NCBI GenBank assembly: GCA_002382045.1
Contig: DFZJ01000186.1
Coordinates: 1 to 8,132, forward strand
Direction of reading: 5' to 3'
Source: Syntrophaceae bacterium UBA4059
GTDB lineage: Bacteria > Desulfobacterota > Syntrophia > Syntrophales > Smithellaceae
Length of the DNA: 8,132 nt
Shown: piece after piece, positions 1 through 5,639 of the stretch
How the letters are laid out: the number at the start of each line of letters is the position of its first letter
Numbering within the stretch: the first letter of the stretch is position 1
Position numbers and translations under genes: made by a program
Notes under the pieces: generated by a model
Seen by the model: the letters and a program-made list of their open reading frames with translations, nothing else
Databases searched by the model: none
What the model was told of the DNA's origin: nothing

Positions 1-194
1 CCATCGATACGGCGACCCTGGACATTTTGAGCAAAGTAAGTCCTCTGCCTGACTCAAGGGCTTCAGGCCTTATCCCCAAGGAGGGGTGGGATATTTTAAG
101 CCTTCTCCACAAAAAAGATGGCCGGCTGCAGATTGCCGAGGCTGAAAAACTTGGTCTTGGCAATTCCAAATACGAGTTGGAGGTTATTGGTTAA
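1..194 (+). CDS. C-terminal fragment of an unrecognised protein (5' end outside window)
   Basis: An open frame (codons starting at position 3) runs from the window edge to a TAA at 192-194, giving 63 residues with no start inside the window. It ends in a Lys/Glu-rich stretch (HKKDGRLQIAEAEKLGLG) and the terminal residues YELEVIG. I do not recognise the family: no catalytic motif, membrane segment or signal is visible. It is favoured over the overlapping frame at 118-315 because it is open from the edge, has ordinary protein composition, and stops just before a possible hairpin. It could also be the tail of a domain whose diagnostic part lies upstream. A protein search with the full gene would settle the identity. 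Confidence 0.55.
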   Translation, partial: IDTATLDILSKVSPLPDSRASGLIPKEGWDILSLLHKKDGRLQIAEAEKLGLGNSKYELEVIG

Positions 195-199
195 TCAGG

Positions 200-225
200 A
201 GGCCGCCAACAAAAACCGGCCTTTT
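200..225 (+). terminator. weak candidate Rho-independent terminator after the first gene
   Basis: Positions 200-205 (aggccg) pair perfectly with 217-222 (cggcct) around an 11-nt loop, followed by a short T run at 222-225. It sits 5 nt after the stop codon at 192-194. The stem is only 6 bp and the T run is short, so termination is plausible but not strong. Confidence 0.3.
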
Positions 226-290
226 GTCCGAAAACTCTCCAAAATGACAAAATTTCCTATTAAAAAAAGAAATTTCGTCGCCGGACAAAA
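222..290. repeat. 9-bp inverted repeat TTTTGTCCG / CGGACAAAA
   Basis: The 9-bp arms at 222-230 and 282-290 are exact reverse complements separated by 51 A/T-rich bases. The inner arm is also part of a smaller imperfect palindrome, GACAA (284-288) / TTGTC (293-297). This may be a residue of insertion-sequence termini or of a nested insertion; the arms are directly visible and the role is inferred. Confidence 0.4.
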
Positions 291-508
291 TATTGTCGGT
301 AAAAATGAGTTCTAATCTCTGAATGACGTTTCACCCGGAGATGACACCCCGTGTCCAATTGACAAAACAGCATCCTCACAAATTCCCCCCCCCGGCAGGC
401 GAAACCCCGCATATGATGCTCTGCTTTCGTCGCCGTAACCGCGCTCTGAAATTCCAGTCGAGGAAATAATTGTAACAGCTGGCTGAATATGTTACTAATT
501 CTCTGCAT
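260..508 (-). pseudogene. truncated IS4-family (DUF4372-type) transposase, N-terminal remnant
   Basis: The minus-strand frame starting at ATG 506-508 begins MQRISNIFSQLLQLFPRLEF and later reads EFVRMLFCQLDTGCHLR. This matches the N-terminal pattern I associate with IS4-family transposases carrying a DUF4372 domain (VFSQLLQLxPRxEF, then QFVAMLFCQL, then SLR). A good ribosome-binding site (GGGAGGA, 515-521) lies 6 nt upstream, so the original initiation region is preserved. Similarity stops after about 58 codons (near 335); the frame then runs through unrelated Arg-rich codons to TAA at 260-262. Full-length members are several hundred residues with a DDE catalytic domain, none of which is present, so this is inactive. 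A run of nine G on this strand (385-393) falls where the family's spacing is disturbed and may mark replication slippage. Confidence 0.7.
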
Positions 509-650
509 CGTTGAGTCCTCCCTTGTCTGTATTTGCTCCTCGTACAGCCCATATAACAAATCAGGGCTCAACATGATCCTGTATTTTAAAAGCTAATTTG
601 GACAAGAGTGATATGAAAAAATTAACGATTTTAAGGCATGATGATCAATC

Positions 651-655
651 AGGGG
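651..655 (+). promoter_or_regulatory. ribosome-binding site deciding the kinase start
   Basis: AGGGG lies 6 nt before the ATG at 662. The alternative in-frame ATGs at 638 and 641 have only an AAGG at 633-636, directly against the codon, which is poor spacing. The 662 start is therefore preferred. Confidence 0.55.
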
Positions 656-661
656 CATAAA

Positions 662-3600
662 ATGAATGACCAGGCCATGAAAAAACAGGAACTGATCGCA
701 GAAATATCCGCTTTAAAGCAGCGGAACAAAGAACTGGAGCAATTGGAATCAGAGCGCCGGCAGGTGGAAGAGAAATTAAAAAAAAGTGAAGAAACCTTCC
801 GTACGCTGGCCGAATCAAGCTCTTTTGCCATCATGATGCACCAGGATGACCGCTGGATTTACGCAAATCGCGCGGCTGTCGAACATTCCGGTTACACGGA
901 AGAAGAGCTCTACAGCATGCACTTCTGGGATTTTGTGCACCCGGATCACCGGGAGATTGTAAAACAAAGCGGTTACCTTCATCAAAAGGGAGAGTTACCT
1001 CCCGGGTCATACGAATTCAAAATCATTACAAAAAGCGGCACGGTAAAATGGGTCAGCCTGAGCGGAAACCGCATCAAATATGAAGATAAACCCACGGCTT
1101 TGATTACCGTAACGGACATCACCGTGCGGAAAAAAGCAGAAGCAGCCTTGAGGGAAAGCGAAGTCAAGTATCGGCGGATTTTTGAATCCTTCGAGGACCT
1201 CTACTATCAGAGCGATGAGCAGGATATCATCCGGGTCGTCTCTCCATCAGCCTATCGCCTCACGGGCTGGCATCCTGATGAGCTGATCGGTAAGCCGGTT
1301 GCGAATATCTATACCAGTCCGCAAGGATGGGGAAAACTTTTAGCGGAACTATCCCGCAGCGGATCCCTCAGGGATTATGAAGTCCTGATGAAGAGGAAGG
1401 ACGGCACAGAGCTCTATGCATCACTCACGGCAAGCATCCTGATCGGTCGAGATGGCAAGCCCCATGGCACTTCCGGAACCTTGCGCGACATGACCGGGCG
1501 CAAGCAGGCGGAGGAGGCCCTGCGGGAGAGCGAAGAGCGGTACCGGTCATTGGTGGAAACCGCCAGTGATATTGTTTTCAGAACGGACAGCACGGGAAAT
1601 ATCACCTTCGTAAATTCGGCGGGGCTCCTGAATGGCGGCTATCGAGAAGAGGAGATTATTGGGAAACATTATGCGTCCATGGTCCACCCGGACATGCGTG
1701 ACGATGCCGTCAGGTTTTTCGGTCGTCAGTTCGTGAAAAGAATCCCCAATGCCTATTCCGAATATCCCATTCTCACAAAAGATGGCCGTGAGATCTGGCT
1801 TGGGCAAAATACGCATTTAGTTGTGAAAGATGGCCATGTGCAAGGTTTTCAGGTTGTAGCCCGCGACATCACGGAGCGTCGGCGGGTGGAGGAGGCGCTG
1901 CAGGAAAGCGAGAAACGGTATCGGGCATTGGTGGAAAATGCCAGTGATATTGTTTACAGAACGGACGCGACCGGACACTTCAACTTCGCAAATTCGGCGG
2001 CGCTGCGTATTACAGGATATGAAGAAAAAGAGTTTATCGGAAAGCATTTTTCGTCATTTATCCGTCCGGACATGCGTGATGAATCCGTTAAATTCTTAGT
2101 GAGTCAAATGAGAAATCGGGTTGAAAATACGTATTATGAATTTCTCATTCTCACGAAAGATGGCCGTGAGATGTGGCTCGGGCAAAATACGCAGTTAGTT
2201 GTGGACTATGGTCAGGTGAAAGGCTGGCAGGCCGTGGCTCGCGACATCACGGAGCGCAAGCAGGCGGAGGTGGCGCTGCAGGAAAGCGAAAAGAAGTATC
2301 GCAATATTTATGAACACGCCATTTTCGGCATCTACCAGGCGACGCCGGAAGGCAGATTTCTAAGCGCCAATGCCGCCTTCGCCGGGATGGCCGGGTACGA
2401 CTCCCCTGCGGAATTGATGGATACGGTAAAAAACATAGGAACCCAGCTCTATGTGAGTATCGAAGAGCGTAAAAGATTCATTGAGAGCATCAATGCCAAT
2501 GGCATCGTTAAGGGCTTTGAGGTTGAATTTTACAAAAAGGATGGAAGCCGATTCTGGGCTCTGATGAACTCCCGCCTGGTCAAGGATGAAAAGGGAAGAA
2601 TCCTTTACTATGAAGGCATAGCGTCCGATATCACTCAAATCAAGCAGGCGGAGGTGGAAAAGAACATTTTAGAGGAGCGTCTGCAGCGTGCGGAGAAGAT
2701 GGAGGCATTGGGAACACTGGCAGGAGGCGTCGCGCACGATCTCAACAATGTTCTGGGGGTTATCGTCGGTTATACGGAGCTCCTTTTAAATGAGGTGGAT
2801 AAGTCAAGCCCGATTCGATCGCGTCTTACGAAGATCATGAACGGGAGCGAGAAGGCTGCCGCGATTGTGCAGGATCTGCTGACATTGGCCAGAAGGGGTG
2901 TTCCCGGCAGAAAAGTTCTTGATCTCAACAAGATCATTACCGATTGTCAACAATCGCCGGAGTTTGCTAATTTGTGCCTTCATCATCCCTCTGTCAAGAT
3001 CCATACGGATTTTGAGCCGGATCTGCTGAAGATCTCCGGTTCTTCCGTCCATCTTGACAAAACGCTGTACAATCTGATTTCCAATGCCTGTGAATCGATG
3101 ACGAAAGGCGGCGGCGTGACCATCAGGACAACCAATCAATATCTGGATAAGCCCCTGTCCGGGTATGACCAGATTCGGGAGGGCGACTATGTGGTTGTTT
3201 CCGTGGCCGATACAGGTGAAGGCATACCGGCTGCAGATTTACAGCGCATCTTCGAGCCATTTTATACAAAGAAGTTGATGGGAAGAAGCGGGACGGGGTT
3301 AGGGCTGGCCGTGGTCTGGGGTACGGTGAAAGATCATCAAGGCTATATTAATGTTCAGAGCGAAGAAGGAAAGGGAAGCACCTTTACCCTTTATTTTCCT
3401 GTAACGAGGGAAAATATTTCCGTTGAAGCCGATTCTGTAGCCGTTTCCGAGTATATGGGGAAAAATGAAACGATTCTTGTCGTCGATGATGTGCAGGACC
3501 AGCGCAATCTGGCGGCTGAAATGCTGAGGAATTTGAATTATCAAGTGTCCATCGTTGACAGCGGTGAGGCCGCAATCGCTTACATCAAAGGGCATCAGGT

Positions 3601-3838
3601 CGATCTGCTTGTCCTGGATATGATTATGGATCCCGGCATGGATGGACTCGATACCTACAGACGTGTTCTGGAAATTCAACCGCAACAAAAAGCGATTATT
3701 GTCAGCGGTTTTTCAGAGTCGGATCGGGTGCATGCCGCCCATGCCCTCGGTGCGGGCGGATACGTAAAAAAACCCTATGTCATGGAGAAACTCGGATTGG
3801 CGGTCAGGAAGGAACTGGATCGGCATGACCCGCGGTGA
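662..3838 (+). CDS. soluble PAS-rich hybrid histidine kinase with C-terminal receiver
   Basis: This is a 1058-residue sensor kinase, numbered from ATG 662; in-frame ATGs at 638 and 641 are less likely. Residues 5-45 form a charged coiled coil. Five PAS domains begin near residues 46, 170, 294, 420 and 546. HisKA follows, with phospho-acceptor His692 in the motif AHDLNN. The ATPase domain has an N-box Asn808, a G1 Asp850 (VADTGEG), an F-box (FEPFYTKK) and a G2 box GTGLG (877-881). The receiver has the acidic pair 942-943, acceptor Asp986 (LVLD) and Lys1037 (KKP). All catalytic residues are intact. No membrane segment is visible, so it should sense an intracellular signal through PAS. Phosphate would pass from His692 to Asp986, with an outside phosphotransfer or response-regulator partner needed for output; none is encoded here. 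The ligand cannot be told from sequence. The gene ends 55 bp from the convergent HD-GYP gene. Confidence 0.95.
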   Translation: MNDQAMKKQELIAEISALKQRNKELEQLESERRQVEEKLKKSEETFRTLAESSSFAIMMHQDDRWIYANRAAVEHSGYTEEELYSMHFWDFVHPDHREIVKQSGYLHQKGELPPGSYEFKIITKSGTVKWVSLSGNRIKYEDKPTALITVTDITVRKKAEAALRESEVKYRRIFESFEDLYYQSDEQDIIRVVSPSAYRLTGWHPDELIGKPVANIYTSPQGWGKLLAELSRSGSLRDYEVLMKRKDGTELYASLTASILIGRDGKPHGTSGTLRDMTGRKQAEEALRESEERYRSLVETASDIVFRTDSTGNITFVNSAGLLNGGYREEEIIGKHYASMVHPDMRDDAVRFFGRQFVKRIPNAYSEYPILTKDGREIWLGQNTHLVVKDGHVQGFQVVARDITERRRVEEALQESEKRYRALVENASDIVYRTDATGHFNFANSAALRITGYEEKEFIGKHFSSFIRPDMRDESVKFLVSQMRNRVENTYYEFLILTKDGREMWLGQNTQLVVDYGQVKGWQAVARDITERKQAEVALQESEKKYRNIYEHAIFGIYQATPEGRFLSANAAFAGMAGYDSPAELMDTVKNIGTQLYVSIEERKRFIESINANGIVKGFEVEFYKKDGSRFWALMNSRLVKDEKGRILYYEGIASDITQIKQAEVEKNILEERLQRAEKMEALGTLAGGVAHDLNNVLGVIVGYTELLLNEVDKSSPIRSRLTKIMNGSEKAAAIVQDLLTLARRGVPGRKVLDLNKIITDCQQSPEFANLCLHHPSVKIHTDFEPDLLKISGSSVHLDKTLYNLISNACESMTKGGGVTIRTTNQYLDKPLSGYDQIREGDYVVVSVADTGEGIPAADLQRIFEPFYTKKLMGRSGTGLGLAVVWGTVKDHQGYINVQSEEGKGSTFTLYFPVTRENISVEADSVAVSEYMGKNETILVVDDVQDQRNLAAEMLRNLNYQVSIVDSGEAAIAYIKGHQVDLLVLDMIMDPGMDGLDTYRRVLEIQPQQKAIIVSGFSESDRVHAAHALGAGGYVKKPYVMEKLGLAVRKELDRHDPR
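1541..2296 (+). repeat. tandem duplication of a 378-bp PAS-plus-linker unit inside the kinase
   Basis: Units 1541-1918 and 1919-2296 encode PAS3 and PAS4, each 126 codons, and align at a constant 378-bp offset with no visible indel. Stretches such as gccagtgatattgtt (1562 and 1940) and gggcaaaatacgca (1802 and 2180) are identical at the DNA level. Protein blocks ASDIV, LTKDGRE, WLGQNT and VARDITER recur in both. PAS5 begins another 378 bp on (2297), whereas PAS1 to PAS2 and PAS2 to PAS3 are spaced by 372 bp. Confidence 0.85.
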
Positions 3839-3847
3839 AATCAATGG

Positions 3848-3879
3848 ACCGGATGATGAGCAAATAGCGGCATTCCGGT
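3848..3879. terminator. weak hairpin between the convergent kinase and HD-GYP genes
   Basis: In the 55-bp gap, ACCGGA (3848-3853) pairs with TCCGGT (3874-3879) around a 20-nt loop. There is no real T tract on either side beyond 'gtttc', so it is at best a poor bidirectional terminator. It is the only hairpin I see in the gap. Confidence 0.2.
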
Positions 3880-3893
3880 TTCAATATCAATGG

Positions 3894-5282
3894 TTAATTA
3901 ATCGTGTATTTCTTCTCCCGGAAAAGACACAGGCAGGCATCCACCGCATCTTTATCGTAGCGCACCCCCCTGTTCCTGGTAATTTCCTCCAAGGCGGCTG
4001 AAAGACCCAATGCCGGCCGATAAGGACGATGGGTGGCCATTGCTTCCACTACGTCGGCCACCGCCAGAACCCGGGATTCCGGAAGAATGTCTTTCCCGGT
4101 TAATCCGTTGGGATATCCGGAGCCGTCCATCCGCTCATGATGTTCCAAAACGATTCGGGCAATAGGCCAGGGAAACTCAATATCCTTAATGATTTCATAC
4201 CCGGCTTGAGCATGAGTTTTAATCAGTTCAAACTCCAGGTCGCTTAATTTCCGGGGCAGACTGAGCAGTTCCGCAGGAACGGAGACTTTGCCGATGTCAT
4301 GGATTTTGCCGGCAATGCGCAGACCGTCAATCTGCTCTTTGGACAGCCCCATCTGCCGGGCGATGGCGCGCGCCAGATCCACAACCCGGTCCTGATGGCC
4401 CGCCGTGTAAGGATCTCTTGTTTCCACCAAAGAGGCAATGGCCTGGACGGTTCCGCTCAGAGCCTTGCGCAATTGATCAAAACTGTTTTTCCGGTCGGTA
4501 ATATCATCAATAAGCCCTTCCAGGTATTGAATATTTCCATGATCGTCGCGGACGGCCTGCATGGTCCGGGAAACCCAAATTTTGCGTTTGTCCTTCCGGT
4601 AGAATTGCAGTTCCATGTCCCGGACAAAGCCCTGCCGTTCGATCAGTTCGATAACTTTTTTCCGGTCATCCGGCTGAACATAAAGCTGAGAAGAAATGTC
4701 GGTAATGCTTTGAAGCAGTTCCTCGGGAGATTCATATCCCAGAATTTGCGCCATGGCCTGATTGACCAGTATAAATCGCCCTTCGGGAGTTGCCTGGTAA
4801 ATCCCTTCGTGAACATTATTGAAAATATTGCGGTATTTTTCTTCGCTCTTTTGCAGCGCCTCCTCGGCCTGTTTACGGCCGGTGATATCCATGAAACTGC
4901 CCAGCGTGGCTCTTGCGCCTTTATAAACGATCGGCGTGATCGTTTCCAAAACCCACATGATTTCATTTTTCTTATTGATGAAACGGTATTCATAAGGTTC
5001 GTGGCGCTGTGCTTTCAGGCAGCAAATGGCTTCATTGCGGACCATTTCCCGGTCATCGGGATGAATATTATCCAGAGAGCAGACGCCGATGAGCTCTGCA
5101 TCCGTATAGCCGGTCAGTTTTTTGTAAAGCCGGCTGACATAGACGAAGCAGCCCTGCGACACGATATAGATGCCGCTGCCGGCATTGGAGACGATGGCCT
5201 CCGCCAGATGGGATAAATCACTTTGCCCGGCGGGATCATTTTGATCAGGCTGGTTGGATTTTGTTTTAGATGTTGTTTTCAT
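3894..5282 (-). CDS. PAS-PAS-HD-GYP protein, probable cyclic-di-GMP phosphodiesterase
   Basis: This 462-residue soluble protein should hydrolyse a cyclic dinucleotide, normally c-di-GMP, under PAS control. PAS1 spans about 24-133 and PAS2 about 146-262, joined by the linker GRKQAEEALQKSEEKY. HD-GYP spans about 275-455. Candidate metal ligands are all present: His296, the HD pair His328-Asp329 (KIHDIGK), His357, His381-His382 and Asp410. The GYP signature is intact (HHERMDGSGYP, 381-391), with Met385 where Trp is usual, and the late motif HRPYRPALG (418-426) is also present. There is no signal peptide or membrane helix; the first 20 residues are polar. ATG 5282 is preceded by GGAAG at a 4-nt spacing. 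PAS2 closely resembles PAS5 of the convergent kinase. No receiver domain is present, so activity is probably set by PAS ligand. Cleavage of another cyclic dinucleotide cannot be excluded. Confidence 0.93.
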   Translation of the reverse strand: MKTTSKTKSNQPDQNDPAGQSDLSHLAEAIVSNAGSGIYIVSQGCFVYVSRLYKKLTGYTDAELIGVCSLDNIHPDDREMVRNEAICCLKAQRHEPYEYRFINKKNEIMWVLETITPIVYKGARATLGSFMDITGRKQAEEALQKSEEKYRNIFNNVHEGIYQATPEGRFILVNQAMAQILGYESPEELLQSITDISSQLYVQPDDRKKVIELIERQGFVRDMELQFYRKDKRKIWVSRTMQAVRDDHGNIQYLEGLIDDITDRKNSFDQLRKALSGTVQAIASLVETRDPYTAGHQDRVVDLARAIARQMGLSKEQIDGLRIAGKIHDIGKVSVPAELLSLPRKLSDLEFELIKTHAQAGYEIIKDIEFPWPIARIVLEHHERMDGSGYPNGLTGKDILPESRVLAVADVVEAMATHRPYRPALGLSAALEEITRNRGVRYDKDAVDACLCLFREKKYTIN

Positions 5283-5330
5283 TTAACTTCCGCCGGATTT
5301 GACCATCAAGACAATTAAATTGCTTTCAGC

Positions 5331-5336
5331 ATTCTA
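5331..5336 (-). promoter_or_regulatory. candidate -10 box for the HD-GYP gene
   Basis: On the minus strand this reads TAGAAT, a 5-of-6 match to the sigma-70 -10 consensus, about 50 nt before the ATG. No good -35 box sits 16-18 nt upstream (the best is TGTTAA). A TGGCA-N7-GC arrangement overlaps it, but its GG-to-GC spacing is one base short of the sigma-54 rule. Confidence 0.2.
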
Positions 5337-5390
5337 ATGCCAGTTTTTTTGTCTTAACACAAGGTCATTTTTGCACGAAACGATCGTGAG

Positions 5391-5450
5391 GTCCTTCGCG
5401 CTCAAATTTAACCACTCCATTCGGGTGGCAAATTGGCGCAGCATTGGGAC
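5391..5450. repeat. nested imperfect inverted repeat (possible structured RNA or palindromic repeat unit)
   Basis: Four short helices nest in register: gtcc 5391-5394 with ggac 5447-5450, gcgc 5398-5401 with gcgc 5436-5439, aattt 5405-5409 with aaatt 5430-5434, and ccac 5412-5415 with gtgg 5425-5428. The terminal loop is 9 nt. That gives 17 pairs over 60 nt with small internal loops. The outer arm overlaps a perfect 10-bp palindrome, GGGACGTCCC, at 5446-5455. A small hairpin (cacga/tcgtg, 5374-5388) lies just before it. Confidence 0.45.
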
Positions 5451-5460
5451 GTCCCCTTTC

Positions 5461-5482
5461 GCCGGAAATCAGTTTCTGCGGC
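5461..5482. repeat. small hairpin next to the nested inverted repeat
   Basis: gccg-gaaa pairs with tttc-cggc around the loop tcag, with a two-base bulge (tg) on the right arm. It follows the GGGACGTCCC palindrome by 5 bases and seems to belong to the same structured stretch. Confidence 0.35.
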
Positions 5483-5625
5483 GCGCGTCTTTCACTGTTT
5501 GATTGGCGACATGGCAATACTGACATGGCGGATGCTTCCGTCCTTACACAGCCGGCGGGTTTTGACAGGAGCGCTGCTTCTACGGCAAATTTCTGGAATT
5601 TCTGAATTTTTCTTTGTGCCTCGCG

Positions 5626-5639
5626 CCACCTTTAGGTGG
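5626..5639 (-). terminator. stem-loop directly after the copA stop codon
   Basis: ccacc (5626-5630) and ggtgg (5635-5639) form a 5-bp G/C stem with a four-base loop, starting at the base after the copA TGA (5640-5642). On the minus strand it is followed by cgcgaggcacaaag and not by a T tract, so it is not a standard intrinsic terminator. It may instead limit 3' decay of the copper transcript. Confidence 0.25.

Larger units (their letters stand above)
222..605. mobile_element. possible extent of a decayed IS4-type element (boundaries uncertain)
   Basis: The transposase fragment inside this span is the solid evidence. The boundaries are a guess. TTGTCC at 224-229 faces GGACAA at 600-605, and reading inward from both ends gives loosely similar sequence (TTGTCC, then AAA, then an A/T-rich part containing AAAAT). 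A second 9-bp inverted repeat pairs 222-230 (ttttgtccg) with 282-290 (cggacaaaa), and GACAA/TTGTC arms lie at 284-297. No convincing target-site duplication is seen. The remainder of 195-661 holds no other gene that I can support. Confidence 0.3.
5283..5639. other. 357-bp non-genic region with clustered inverted repeats
   Basis: This gap separates the copA stop from the HD-GYP start. The part nearest the HD-GYP gene (5283-5370) is A/T-rich and should hold its promoter. The rest is more G/C-rich and contains several short hairpins and palindromes (5374-5388, 5391-5450, 5446-5455, 5461-5482, 5626-5639). A minus-strand open frame of 53 codons (5526 down to 5365, starting MSVLPCRQSN) lacks a well-placed ribosome-binding site and resembles nothing I know, so I do not call it a gene. 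The pattern is consistent with an interspersed repeat or a structured transcript; this is inference. Confidence 0.5.

Noticed and set aside
118..315. 65-codon plus-strand frame starting at ATG 118
   Set aside because: It overlaps the better-supported gene end at 1-194 in another frame, crosses a candidate terminator and has a low-complexity Lys-rich tail.
638..661. Upstream ATG starts at 638 and 641 for the kinase
   Set aside because: Only an AAGG abutting the codon precedes them, while ATG 662 has AGGGG at a good 6-nt spacing.
4299..5216. 305-codon plus-strand open frame opposite the HD-GYP gene
   Set aside because: It lies entirely antisense to a gene with intact PAS and HD-GYP motifs, and its translation shows no recognisable domain; it is a by-product of codon composition.
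5325..5345. Sigma-54 promoter upstream of the HD-GYP gene (TGGCA...TGC on the minus strand)
   Set aside because: The GG-to-GC distance is one base shorter than the strict spacing of sigma-54 promoters.
5365..5526. 53-codon minus-strand open frame in the copA/HD-GYP gap
   Set aside because: No ribosome-binding site at proper spacing, no recognisable motif, and it runs through several inverted repeats; kept only as part of the non-genic region.
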